Shown here in pieces: positions 53,033 through 64,000 of a stretch of DNA of 64,000 nt. The translations under genes and the position numbers were made by a program. The first letter of the stretch is position 1; each line of letters begins with the position of its first letter. The notes beneath the pieces are model-generated. The model saw nothing but the letters and a program-made list of their open reading frames with translations. It had not been told where the DNA came from and did no database searches. The DNA comes from Coenobita brevimanus (Eukaryota; Arthropoda; Malacostraca; Decapoda; Coenobitidae): positions 3,209,895 to 3,273,894 of the forward strand of contig CM064667.1 in assembly GCA_032717465.1 (NCBI GenBank), written 5' to 3'.

Positions 53033-54365
53033 GTCTTGGAAAGTGAGAAACGACGCAGACACCACGAATCCGAATCTGTGGAGGGGGCAGGTGAAAGAAC
53101 GAACCTGATCCAGGCAGGTGAAGAGGGTTACTTTATAGATGAAATAAACCAGCGAGTCACGGCATTAGAAAAGCAGATGAATGAGTGTCAACAAGGTGCT
53201 GACCCCGTGACTGAAGGTGCCCCGTGTTCCCCATCACCAGAGGAGGGACACACACACCTCATAGCAAGACTAGACCAAAGGATGTCAGCACTTGAGGAGG
53301 AATTTCGTGGAAACCAACGACAAACTAACCCAGAAACTGTAAGTATCCCAGTACAACCTAGTGAAAAAACTCTCCTACTGGGTGACACTAACCTCTCCCA
53401 GATAATATCCTCTGACCTCCATATAACTTCTCACATAAGAACACTGGAGGGAGCCACTATTGATTTCATGAAGTGCTGGGTGGCCGAGAAATTAAACTGG
53501 ATTCCTAAAAGTTGCATAATTTATGGTGGTTTATTTGACTTAATAGAAAATGCCTCTCCTGAAAAAAATTACAGATGATATAGGTTCTTTGGTGAGTGAA
53601 TTAAAAAGGAAAAATGAAATGATGAATATATACATATGCCAGCTTGTGCCCAGCCTACAGTCAGATCTTTTACAGGCTAAAATAAATGATGTGAATGACC
53701 ACATTCTAAAGTGGTGTGAAACAAACTGTATACCAACCATCCAGACTGATCTTGCATTTAAACTGGGCACTGGTGAGGTTGATGATATGTGCTATTATGC
53801 AAATGATATTCATCCAGGCTCAATCCTAAATAGACTAGGAGCAGTACGACTTTTATCAACTATTGCCAAACAGTGTGGTGATTTCAACCTGTGTTCTGAA
53901 TGGGAAAAGGTTAAAACTGATTTGGATTACCATCACAGGAAGACCATTTTTAAGGATCCCCACAGAACCCATTCTCTATATGTTAGTAGAAGCTCGATGG
54001 ACCCGAACCGCAGCCACCCTACAGGGACCCGCACCTACACTGATGCCCTGGGGAGACAGACGAGAGGGACAGACACACGCCACTTCAACGTGAATCCACA
54101 TCACGAAGAACATAACCAGTCATACGAAGCAAATAACTGGCAGAGGACATATGTGGTAAGAAACAGTACCAGAAATAACCGTGCTGTAAGTAATCACTCA
54201 AGCTATGCACATAATGTAACACATAATTCTAGGAAAACTGGTTGTTTCAACTGTGGAGAATTCAATCACAGACAGTCAACCTGCAGATATGACCATAAAC
54301 TTGTATGTGGTAACTGCCACGCCCTGGGCCATAAGAGCCGACTATGTAGATATTACAACACATAG
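53033..54365 (+). pseudogene. LINE-E ORF1: esterase-like domain and two CCHC zinc knuckles
   Basis: An RNA-binding accessory protein of the LINE. It begins without its own Met, in the frame of sequence running in from LINE-P. A coiled-coil-like region (INQRVTALEKQM, LDQRMSALEEEF) is followed by SGNH-hydrolase-like blocks: GDTNLSQ (block I, GDS-like), IIYGGLFDL (degenerate block III) and NDIHPGSILNRLG (block V, Asp-x-His). Two CCHC knuckles lie near 54242-54283 (CFNCGEFNHRQSTC) and 54306-54347 (CGNCHALGHKSRLC). The frame shifts by one base at an A7 run (53562-53568). Esterase-like ORF1 proteins are known from CR1/L2-type LINEs. It ends at TAG 54363-54365. Confidence 0.82.
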
Positions 54366-57235
54366 GGGTTTGGCGAAGAAGAAACAGCCGGTGGGACTCC
54401 CTCAGTAACTAAAAAGGATTTTCTAATTATTGAACATATTAATGCTCAGTCATTACTATCAAATCTTGATGAAATTAAGTTACTCATGTATGAAAGAAAT
54501 GTTGATATTTTGTGTTTGAGCGAAACCTGGCTTCTTCCCATCACCCCGATTGAGTTTGTAGATATTCCTAACTATAAGATTTTTAGACATGACAATGGTC
54601 GAGGTGCTGGTGTCTGTATCTATGTTAAAGACACTTTAAGTTCCACTGTACTTAATGTAAATATTCCAAAACAACCTGGAATCGAGGATATTTGGCTAAC
54701 TGTACAGTGTCGTAAGTTGCCTTCTGTTATTGTTGGTTGTGTGTACAGACACCCTAAAGCGACTGTTTTATCCTTTGATTATATTCAGGAGATCTTTAGA
54801 CTAATGATTCTGCGGAAGAAGATCATTTTCATTCTTGGCGATTTTAATGATGACCTTCTCTCAGCTGGAAGTAAGCTTAGGCATATTATCAGAAACAATA
54901 AATTAACCCAAATAATTGATAAACCAACTAGGGTTACACCTACATCAGCCACTCTACTCGATGTAATTATAACTAATAAACCTGACATCATAATCTCGCA
55001 TGATGTAGTACCTCATATCATTGCAGATCATGACCTGATTACTGCCAAAGTGAACATTAGCAAACCAAAACGCAAACCTGTTACCAGAACTTTTCGTCAC
55101 CTTGGCAACTATAATAGTGATGCCCTTTGTTCCTGTTTACTTCAGCAGTGTGATATTTTAAATCAGGTTTTCTTTACTGATGACATAAATGTGCAAGTAG
55201 ACATACTTACTAACACTATTACGGAATGTCTGAACACCTGTGCACCGTTAGTTACCAAAAATGTTACTAGACCTTTCTCTCCGTGGTTTAACGATGAAAT
55301 ACGCCAAGCTATTATGAATAGAAACTACATTCAGAAAAAGCTAAAAACTGATAGATATAATACTGAATTGCAACAGCAGTATAAAACCGAAAAGAAAAAA
55401 GTAAAGGTCCTTATTAGCCAGTCAAAGGCTGAACATTATCATAATCAATTTAACAGTACTAAAGGTGATACTGCTGCTACTTGGAAGGTCATCAGGGAAA
55501 TTGTTCCAGGAAAGAATAAAAAATCTAATAATCAGAACTTTGAAAATAAAGATGAGAAAGCAGAAGAATTTAATAGATTTTTTGCAAACGTTGGTAAATC
55601 TACATATGATAAGACGCAACAAAACCTTGCTAACAATCAATTTGACATGCCTCTAACAAGCCTTACAGAAGATGAATACTTTAGACCTCAGCCTGTGGAC
55701 ACCAATACGATAGTCCTTACAGTTAAAAGTCTCAAGAAAAGTAGTTCATATGGCTCTGATGGCATATCTCTTCGCTTCATCAAAGACGCACTCTACGTCA
55801 TCGCGTTTTACTTAACTTGTATCGTTAACACCTCTGTCACAACTGGTATATTCCCTACGACATGGAAACACGCATTGGTTGTCCCCGTCTTCAAAACAGG
55901 TGATATCAATAATGTTAATAATTATAGGCCCATCTCACTATTACCTACTGTTTCTAAAATATTAGAAAAGGTAGTTGCTAATCAACTATTAAACTTTTTG
56001 GAAACAAAGAGACTTTTATCTAACACTCAGCATGGTTTCCGATCAAAGCTTTCTACTGAGACTGCTCTTACTGTTATAACTGATGAAATTTATGACAATA
56101 TGGACCAAAAGAAAATATCTCTGTTAACCTTGTGTGACCTCTCTAAAGCTTTTGATAGTGTTAGCCATGACATCCTCATAGATAAATGTGCCAAGGTAAA
56201 AATTGATTCGTTTTGGATTAATAGTTACATTAGTAACAGAACTCAGTCTGTTCGATTAAATGATGTCGTATCTACAAAGCAGAATGTAACTTACGGGTCC
56301 CACAAGGTTCAATTCTAGGTCCACTTTTATTCAATATCTACGTAAATGACATATCAACTTATTTAAATGACTGTATATTAACACAATATGCTGATGATAC
56401 ACAATTCCTTCATACAGGTACTATAAATAATCTGGAGGATCTTATCACTAAGACTGAAGAAACCCTTGTCAAAGCTAATCAGTATTTTCTTAGGAATGGT
56501 CTCATGATTAACCCAAATAAAACTCAATGTATTTTTATTGGAAATCGACAACTCTTATCACGTATACCTGCTAATGCAACTGTAAAGTTTGATGGCAATA
56601 ACATCACTCCTAGTAGTCATGTTAAAAATTTAGGTCTTTATATTGATAAGTATATGAGCTTTGATGTGCATATTAATGAGTTAAATAAAAAAGTCATTGG
56701 GACATTGATGTATATAAATCGTTTAAGTGACAATTTCCAGAAACAGACTCGTATAATCATAATTCAAGCTCTTGTATTGAGCTTGATTAATAATTGTATT
56801 AGGATATGGGGTACAACCAACGGAACTCTTATACACAGTGCCCAGAAACTATTGAACTTTGCTGCTAAAGTTGCTGTAGGTGGAATGAGGAAATACGATC
56901 ATGTTTCTCCAGTCCTGAAAGAGTTAAGATGGCTAAATATTAAACAAAAGCATGCATTTGATACGTACTGTACTATGTATAAGATACTGCGTGGTGTGTA
57001 CCCTGAATGGTTTATGTCCTTTGCTTCTGTGCATAACGTGACTGGAAGTGTAACCAGGCAACAAAATAGCCTATATGTACCAAGAGTCCACACTAGCACT
57101 GGTGCCAGGTCACTCGCTGTACAGGGCCCAAAGCTCTGGAATGAATTGCCTGCTTTAATAACCAACGCCAGAAGCCTACCAGTATTCAAATCTAGGCTGC
57201 TGTGTTTTCTTATGGGAGAGAAAAATGTTTTATGA
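54366..57235 (+). pseudogene. LINE-E ORF2: EEP endonuclease and reverse transcriptase
   Basis: The replicative protein of the LINE. The EEP domain has NAQSLLSNLDE (catalytic Asn, near 54441), LSETWL (catalytic Glu), GDFNDD, LLDVIITN and ADHDLI (active-site His). The RT follows, with SSYGSDGIS, WKHALVVPVFK, NYRPISLLPTVSK, HGFR, LCDLSKAFDSV and the catalytic YADD (56387-56398). C-terminal words KLWNELPALI end at TGA 57233-57235. The first ATG (54486) lies downstream of the conserved NAQSL word, and the whole region up to the ORF1 TAG is open in the same frame as ORF1. A single missing base in a G run at 56295-56297 breaks the frame just before RT motif B, so this copy is inactive. Confidence 0.9.
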
Positions 57236-57402
57236 CTTGAAATACCTTGGATGCATTTGCAAGATAAAAATCCCAATTGAGATTTTATTTCGCTCTAAAT
57301 TTGTCTTCATATGTACTGATTTTTCATGTTTTCATTGTACTGTACTTACTATATATCGGAACATGTATCTTTATTAATAACCACTGCTTAGTGGAAATAA
57401 AG

Positions 57403-57427
57403 TTATTTATTTATTTATTTATTTATT
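57403..57427 (+). repeat. LINE-E 3' tail, TTAT repeats
   Basis: A tetranucleotide tail just after AATAAA, ending at the junction with LINE-P. Short 3' microsatellite tails rather than poly(A) are typical of several CR1/L2/RTE-type LINEs. Confidence 0.85.
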
Positions 57428-57640
57428 TACTGCTGCGGATAGACCCCATCCATACTCCCATTCTCTCACACTCTCGCCTCACCATTTAGTCTCTGTTGAT
57501 CCACATAATATGTCCTCTTTTGCACCATCAAGCACCTGGATAGCCTCCCTCTTCATCATTCGCACCCTTTTCATTCAATGTTGCAATCCAAACCATGGTC
57601 CTTGTTCTATCCTTGGTTGTCACCGAGGCTTATGGTTTGT
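57428..57640 (-). pseudogene. LINE-P 5' end right of LINE-E (U4)
   Basis: The continuation of 51965-53032, equal to 10212-10425 of U1 and nearly identical to it. Confidence 0.75.
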
Positions 57641-57851
57641 TTTTTTAGTTAGTTGATTTCATGGGACGGGCATTAACTCTATGCCAACCCACTTGGTCGC
57701 ACGTACGGGACACGTGTTGGTCTATTATAAGCTTACCACCCAACGTATTAAATGATTTCCTGATTTGCATCAAGTTATTAAGCGTGTCACTCAGTGTAGA
57801 TTAATCAAAATAGAGTGCCACAACACTTAGAGACTGGATGATTAGTGCCCC
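57641..57851. other. LINE-P 5' flank (U4)
   Basis: A copy of 10426-10637 sharing the U1-type variants (GCGTGTCACTCAGTG). Confidence 0.6.
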
Positions 57852-58068
57852 TATCACCCTGCCTCTGCCCTGTTCCCCCACCCAGCACCCTGCCTCTGCC
57901 CTGTTCCCCAAGCCAGCATCCTGCCTCCGCCCTGTTCCCACACCCAGCACCCTGCCTCTGCCCTGTCACCCCACCCAGCACCCTGTCTCTGCCCTGTTCC
58001 TTCACCCAGCACCCTGCCTCTGCACTGCTTCCTCACCCAGCACCCTGCCTCTGCACTGCTCCCCACAG
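57852..58068. repeat. 31-bp minisatellite, right array of U4 (about 7 units)
   Basis: The same unit number and almost the same variants as the U1 right array. The tail follows. Confidence 0.94.
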
Positions 58069-58342
58069 AGCTCCCTGCCTCCAGCCCTTCCCTCTTTCCT
58101 GTGGGCAAGGGCAGAGATCATTTTCTTTATACTCTTGAATAACATTATTTAGGAAAGTTCTTCTTTATATTCCTAATAAAAGGGTTACTTGGACCTCCCC
58201 GAAGGAGAGTGTCTGATAACATGAATATCATCATGTGTACATAAAAATAAAGTTTATAATAAGTCACCGGGCTGAAAAAATTAAGCTGTATTGCTACTGG
58301 TCCAATAGATTCATGTGTTACTACCGCAACATCATTCAAGGA

Positions 58343-58392
<50 letters not shown>

Positions 58393-58814
58393 GGAGTGTC
58401 CAACAACACTTACACGCCACTAACTGTCACTAACACCTAACATTCCTGGTTATGTCAATGTTGTTAATGATAATCACAAACTAACTTTGAAGGCTATGCT
58501 GATACTGTAGTTATAAGTGGTATTAGTAATGTAAAATGTGAGGACCATGAAAAAGGATGTAAGAGGAATGGAGGAAAGAATAAGGAAATCTTAGGAGCTG
58601 GGGATGGGAAACATGTAAAACAAAAGTGAAATCAGTAACGAAGGAGAGAATATAAGAAAGGAAAGGAAAAACTAAAGTGGTGAGGGAAGGAATGAAAGGT
58701 AACACAATGAAAGAATAGGAAGACGGATAAACAGAAACTGTTTTGCTGAAGTAAATACACTGGAATCAAAATCAACTTTTCAGTCTCTTGAATAATACAG
58801 CCAGGATTTGAAAC
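58069..58814. other. Spacer with AC tract (U4)
   Basis: Equivalent of 10851-11644, with an AC tract at about 58344-58391. No gene is seen. Confidence 0.75.
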
Positions 58815-59770
58815 TGCCTCCTTATGAAATACTGTCCAGATGTATTACCACTTTCTTCATTACCACCACCAACTTCTTCCTCCACTACTTCCCTCTCTCC
58901 GACTACTGCCTTCCTCCTACCCTTCCTACACTGGTTTCCTCTTTTCTTCCACTCTGTTCCTTCCTATTCGCCTTCCGTCCCCCCAACGATTGTCTCGTCC
59001 TTCCCTTCCTGCAGTGGTTCCCGGCCTCCCTCCATATTCCCTTTTCTTCCCTTCCAACACTTTTTCCCTCCCTCTCTTAATGTCTTCTTTCTTCCCTTCC
59101 TTCATTGCTTTTCTCTACACTTCCACTTTCACTTTTTCCTTTCCTACACTGTTTTACCCATCCTTCCATTTTCTCCTTCCTTCCATTCTTGCAGTCTATT
59201 CCTCCTTTCTTTCACTTTTTACTTTTTTCCTCTGGTACCCTGTTTTCCTCCTTCCTACCCTTTTCTCGCATCCTTCATCTTTTCTACTCTCTCTCTCTCG
59301 CTCTCTGTACTGCCTCGCTCCTTCTCTCGCTGTACTGCGTAGCTCCTTTTCTTCCTGTTCTGCCTCCCTCTTTCTACCCATGTACTGCCTGCTTCATTCT
59401 TTCGCTGTACTGCTTATCTTCCTCACTTCATGTAATGCCTGGATCTTTATCTCACTGTACTGTCTCCCTCCATCTCTCACTGTATTGTCACCTTCCTTCT
59501 CTTCCTGTGCTGTCTCATTAGTTCTCTCCGTGTACTGCCTGAATCCTTTTCTCCCTGTAGGCTACTGCCCCCCTTTTAACTCCTTGTCATGCCTCCTTGC
59601 TTCCATCTCTGTACTGCCGTCTTCCACTTTTCCCTCTCTTGCCTCCTTCCTTCCTTATGCTGCCTCCTTCCCTTCACCTCTTACCTCCATGTTTTACTCC
59701 CTCTATTATCTCCGTTTTTCCTTCCCTGTGCTGCCTCCTTCCCTCCCTGTCTCTCTGTACTGCTTCCTTT
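58815..59770. repeat. Degenerate pyrimidine tandem repeat (U4)
   Basis: A copy of 11645-12560 in the version shared with U3. Confidence 0.85.
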
Positions 59771-59974
59771 CCTCACTCCCACGGTGTATTTCCTCTCTCC
59801 TTCCTGCGAGTAGGCCTACATCATTACTTCTTTCATTCCCTGACTTTGGTATTTGCCTCCTTTCCAGTATAACCTCCCTCCCCTTCTTTTGTGTCTTCCC
59901 CTGCCCACTCCCCCATTCCTTTTCTGTGAGCATTTCCCTTCACTGCTTCTGATAACCCAGTGAGAGGTGCCTGA

Positions 59975-62060
59975 CAGCCACTCAACATTTTGGGTAAACC
60001 CCTGTTTCAGTCCAACATTCAAATAGAAAAATTCACGCAATTCACCATCCACATGCACTGCAATCTTAACGCCCTCATATACAGTACTGTATACTCTTTA
60101 TGACATTCAACAGCTTTCCATTTACTCCATATATTGTATATAGTTAATATTTCCCACATTCCTTGTCCATCATTTCTGTCATATTCTTTCTCCAAATCCA
60201 TGAAGGCCCATAAAACTTCTTTCCCTTTTGCAGAAACTTTTCCACTAAGGACTTTAGGATTAACCTCTTATACACACAACCTTATCCCTTCCTAAAATAC
60301 TATTGTTTGTCTCCAACTGATTCCTCTGTTATTTCTCTAACTCTGTCAAAAATGTCCTACCATATACTGTTCCTATTACACTAAGAAGACAAATGCCTAT
60401 ATGATTATAACATACTTCTTTTTCTCCTTTTCCTTTATAAAGGGAAATAATTATACCTGACTTCCAACCCTCCGGGACTCTACATTCCTCCTAGGCCAAT
60501 CTGCACATCTTTCATATCCACTCTACCAGTATCCCTCCTCTGCTTCCACATTTACAGACACTTCATCAGTTCCTGGGGCTTTCCACATTTTGACTTTCTT
60601 CATTGTTTCCACTACTTAAATCCTACTGATCTCTTCCTCCCTTCTCATCTCCCTCCTTCTCCCAGCCATTTCCCAGCCACTTATAGTAACAAGCCATTCA
60701 TTCTTTATGTTTAGCAATTCCTTAAAGTTTTCCATGCAGTTGTTCACCTTTTCTTCCATCTCCTCTGGCAGTCTACCATTTTTATCTTTCTTTTCCCTAC
60801 AACCTTTTTTAACACTTTCTACTTGTAACTCTTTACCTCCTTCCGGAACATTATCTTTAATATCCTCCAATTTACACCCTGATTCCTTCCAAATTCCTCA
60901 TCCAGTCTCTTTTTACTCTCTCCTACTAATCTTTTCATGCCTGTCTTCTTCTTCACATGTTCCATCTATCAACGCACTCCACGCCTCTGCTTCCTATCAC
61001 CTTACTATAATTGTGCTTTCTTTTTTTGTACCACATCTTGTCTCATCTCTCCATTCTACCATGCTATTCTTTGCATCCCTTTTCGCCTTCTCATTAACCC
61101 ACACACCTCCTCACATGCAGCACAGATTTCTTCAGTGATTCACTTGCACACTTCATCCACTTCCCCCACCTGCTCCAAGAGAAATTTACTCAATCGTTCT
61201 TCCACTTCTCTCTTTTATCCTGCCTTTTTGGTCACGCACTTGCAACATTTCTACCCTGTTTAAAGGACTACTTCCTACTGCCTTTCCCTCCTATTTATTT
61301 TTCGCATCTGTACCTTGATTTGAACCAGCATCAAGTGGTTATTGGAAAGTCCACTCTTCCAACCTCTGTATACCTTCACATCCAGCGGACACCTTCTCAT
61401 TTTCTCTTCCATACACACATAATCAGTCATCGCTTTCTGTTCATTCAGTTCACCACCACCCTTCTCATCACTCGCCATGTATATCTGTGGATCAATAGTG
61501 CCTAGAGAGGGTATTGGCTGTCACCAACCCTTTCTCGGCGCAATGTCCATAGAGCACTGCCATTCTCATCCACTTCAGGCACATCCCATTCAACAACATC
61601 TTCATTCACCTTCATATCCACCATTTCTCAAATTAAAAAAATTCTCACTCCTCTCAAACGTTTCCATGCATGATTCCATTTTTGCCCAGAACTCTTTTCT
61701 CACTCTGCTTGCACGATCTTCCGTTTGAGCATACACACACAATCTCCCACGCCTGTATTCACAGTTTCAATCTTACTCACACAATCTTTTAACCAACTGG
61801 TCTATACTCTTTTCTCTTCTTCCATCTCTTGCACAGAACAGTACATACATCCTCTTTTGCCCTCTCATTCTCAACTAGTCCCTCACATATACCCAATCCA
61901 TACTCCAAATCTCTTACACTCTCACCCCTCCATTTGGTCTCACACAATCCACATATGTCCATTGTTGCATCCTGAAGGGCCTGGACAATCTCTCTCTCTC
62001 TCTCTCTCTCTCTCACCTCTTCATTCGCACTCCTCACATTCCACACTGAAATCACATAAA
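59975..62060 (-). pseudogene. LINE-Q remnant spanning U4/U5 (shortest CT1)
   Basis: Minus-strand LINE. It has ISVWNVRSANEEV, a short Arg-Glu run and DICGLCETKW (62055-61900); EEP C-terminal words MTDYVCMEEKMRR, DVKVYRG and NNHLMLVQ (61478-61275); the linker (60870-60616); and MDLEKEYDRNDGQGMWEIL (60201-60140). It is truncated near the LKQG motif (about 60005). The 26-bp dinucleotide tract makes this copy the closest to an unexpanded endonuclease N-terminus. Confidence 0.78.
61989..62014. repeat. (CT)n tract CT1 of U5, shortest
   Basis: Only 13 CT repeats at the position where the other units have 30-38. Confidence 0.95.
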
Positions 62061-62404
62061 TCTCAGCAACTTAATCGTTTCTCATCTACCCTCATAACTC
62101 ACTAACCTTCTATTCTAAACTTGCTTGACTCATTTGCTTTGATCAGAGTTGTGTTCTACATTTTTCCACAAATAATGCACCCAATCCTCCGTCATTTACA
62201 CACCAATTTCACTCACTCCTTGACATTGTTTCCTCACTTATTGTACGATATTACCTCACTCACCCGCCTCTCACCCTCTGCTTCACTCAGTCATGTTCAC
62301 ACTGAACACCTTCCTTCCCTCACTCAACTAGATTATAATTATTCATTCATGTCACTGAATTATAAAACTTTAATTATAATAAGCACCCTTTTTGAATATA
62401 CCAC

Positions 62405-62408
<4 letters not shown>
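62015..62408. repeat. LINE-Q 5' flank segment (U5)
   Basis: A copy of 459-852. No gene is recognised. Confidence 0.65.

Positions 62409-62476
<68 letters not shown>
62409..62476. repeat. (CT)n tract CT2/CT3 fusion of U5
   Basis: The left flank matches the left side of CT2 in U1 (before 853) and the right flank matches the right side of CT3 (after 2674). About 1.8 kb, including the polypyrimidine block and the whole 35-bp minisatellite, is missing. Confidence 0.93.
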
Positions 62477-62479
<3 letters not shown>

Positions 62480-62646
62480 CTTACCACTACCCAGAAGATG
62501 AATGCTTCCCATTTTCATTATGCTATGTAAGTTTTGACAAGTAATATGTCATGTGAGAAATTATAATACTAGAGGACAATTATACAGGACAAAAACAGCT
62601 GCTGGTATTAAAAAACAAAGTGTGTGGTTTTCACGCATGTATGTAT

Positions 62647-62712
<66 letters not shown>

Positions 62713-62966
62713 AATGTCACTTTGGGGTGGTGGGCTCTGATATAGCGTAATACAGTATTTGTGTTTACATGTGAGATGTTTCTGATCGGTTTTTAGAGGA
62801 AGGATGGAGCAGGTGGTGGTGTGTGTTACAGTGTTGGGGTATATTAGTGTTCATTGATTGTGTGAGTGTGAATGGGCCATGTGTGTATGTGTGTTGTACT
62901 CATATTATATTATATAACCCTGTGTTGCATGCAGTGTTTGTTATCTCATCATTTACGTATTTGTAG

Positions 62967-63032
<66 letters not shown>

Positions 63033-63096
63033 GTTTAGTGGCTGTGTGTTTGTGTTTATTTGTCGGGGTTGTTGGGTGGCTGCGTCAGCGGGTGAT
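62477..63096. repeat. GT-tract spacer of U5
   Basis: Equivalent of 2675-3285, with GT tracts at about 62651-62711 and 62974-63031. It is the most diverged copy of this spacer. Confidence 0.9.
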
Positions 63097-64000
63097 TCTT
63101 TCTTCTTTTCTTTTTTTTTTATGTAAGGAAGAAGTCAAAAGACAGGAGTCCTCAAATTTTTTTTTTTTCTCTCTCTCTAAAAAAAAAGGATAAAAGAGAG
63201 CTAAATTCAAGATCCGTTCATTTCTAAATGCCTGGACACACCTGTTTTGAAAGACTAGAGATCATGGGCAGTAGGAAATACAGACAGTGGGAGACAATTC
63301 CATAGTTGGCATGCTGCATAGTGGAAGGACTGGGAGTAACGATTAACTCTTGCATTAGAGAGTTGGAAAAAAAAGTGTTTAGAGTTAGTAGGTAGACTGG
63401 TTCTAGGCCCCAGCCGTTGTGGTGGAGGGATGCAAGCAGACAGTTTAGAGGACCAGTGGCCATTGAGGTATTGAAAGATAAGAGATAAAGATGCAATAGT
63501 GCGGCAGAGAGACAGAGGTAGAAGGGAGCCAGTAAGAGGAGGAGAATTAATGAGACGAAAAGCCTTTGACTCCACCTCGTTGCGAAGAGCTGTATGTGGG
63601 GAGCCTCCTCATACATGAGAGTTCTACAGAGGGCAAATATAACCTGTGTATAAAATCAACAACTGTGCAACGGTAAAGAAGGCACAGGGTCGGCTAAGCA
63701 CACCTAATCTCTTGGAAGCAGATTTTACAAGAAAGGTAATATGTTCTTTCCAAGATGGATCCCAGGAGAATGAAACCCCAAGTATATTTAAAGGTAATGC
63801 AGGATTGAGCTGGATATTGTTATGAATTAGAGAGTACTCCTGTGGAAAACTCTCTGGTCGATAGACGTAACAACTGAGTTTTTGATACAATAAAAATGAC
63901 AAGATAACTTATACTCCAATCAGAGATATGAGCTAAGTCAGACATAAGGTGTGCCTTAACCTGATCCATTGTTTTTTGAAGTGACTGCTAAAATGGACAC
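63097..64000 (-). pseudogene. LINE-J, U5 copy (cut by window end)
   Basis: The 3' part of LINE-J. It shows LINE C-terminal words (ESKAFRLINSPPLTGSLLPL, SACIPPP, LSNARVNRYSQSFH, NCLPLSVFPTAHD) between 63575 and 63255, and SKRLGVLSRP near 63700. It retains the segment deleted in U1 and U3 and is the most readable C-terminus of the family. These words strongly resemble jockey-annotated LINEs of decapods. The rest lies beyond 64000. Confidence 0.85.

Larger units (their letters stand above)
53033..57427 (+). mobile_element. LINE-E: non-LTR retrotransposon (CR1/L2/jockey group), 4.4 kb
   Basis: A plus-strand LINE inserted into LINE-P of U4. Composition and codon use differ from the surroundings (A/T-rich, ordinary coding appearance). 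It has ORF1 (esterase-like and zinc knuckles), ORF2 (EEP endonuclease and RT), a short 3' untranslated region with AATAAA (57396-57401) and a TTAT-repeat tail. The empty site in U1 (10203/10212) shows that 8 bp of target were lost and no target duplication was made. The 5' end starts inside ORF1, so it is probably 5' truncated. Only two frameshifts were found, so it is young. Confidence 0.93.
61613..64000. repeat. Macrosatellite unit U5 (partial)
   Basis: This is the start of a fifth copy, cut by the window end inside LINE-J. Its polypyrimidine block and 35-bp minisatellite are missing, because the second CT tract is joined directly to the third (62409-62476). The array therefore continues beyond the window on this side. 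It also extends to the left, since position 1 lies inside a LINE-Q copy. Confidence 0.9.

Noticed and set aside
53562..53568. Programmed frameshift at the A7 run of LINE-E ORF1
   Set aside because: It is possible, but one extra A in a homopolymer is more simply an inactivating mutation or a consensus error. No downstream structure was identified.

Overview
This window is eukaryotic repeat DNA, most likely from a decapod crustacean. I infer this from the extreme density of long (CT)n, (GT)n, (AC)n and (AG)n tracts and from the style of the non-LTR retrotransposon fragments, which resemble families common in crab and shrimp genomes; no search was run. I found no convincing host gene, tRNA, rRNA or CRISPR array. 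All recognisable coding sequence belongs to mobile elements, and nearly all of it is broken.

The main structure is a tandem array of a roughly 14-kb unit (a macrosatellite). Five copies start at 1 (U1), 14370 (U2), 20705 (U3), 43369 (U4) and 61613 (U5, cut by the window end). U1 is 14,369 bp. U3 (22,664 bp) and U4 (18,244 bp) shrink to about 16.7 and 13.9 kb once their private insertions are removed. U2 is short because a 100-N assembly gap replaces about 7.5 kb.

Module order in a full unit (U1): 5' part of a minus-strand LINE (LINE-Q) with a (CT)n tract in its endonuclease; polypyrimidine block; 35-bp minisatellite; (CT)n; (GT)n; minus-strand jockey/CR1-type LINE (LINE-J); (GT)n cluster; (AG)n block; 31-bp minisatellite; minus-strand LINE-P, related to LINE-Q and carrying an (AC)n tract in its endonuclease; a second 31-bp minisatellite; AC-bearing spacer; degenerate polypyrimidine repeat; RT-to-endonuclease part of the next LINE-Q.

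Three younger insertions mark single units, and the other units preserve the empty sites. (1) A 5.4-kb Ty3/gypsy-type LTR retrotransposon (30857-36259, minus strand) has 797-bp LTRs differing at 2 positions. Its integrase lies upstream of its reverse transcriptase, as in the Gmr1 group. (2) A 527-bp fold-back element has 224-bp inverted arms and a TA target duplication. (3) A 4.4-kb plus-strand LINE (LINE-E, 53033-57427) has an esterase-like, zinc-knuckle ORF1 and an EEP-RT ORF2 joined in frame through one TAG.

The most interesting observations are: the macrosatellite and its mosaic relationships; reciprocal birth of dinucleotide tracts at homologous sites of two related LINEs; deletions running from one (CT)n tract to another; the INT-before-RT element; a 5-bp gag insertion matching a Tc1/mariner-type excision footprint; and the in-frame TAG in LINE-E.
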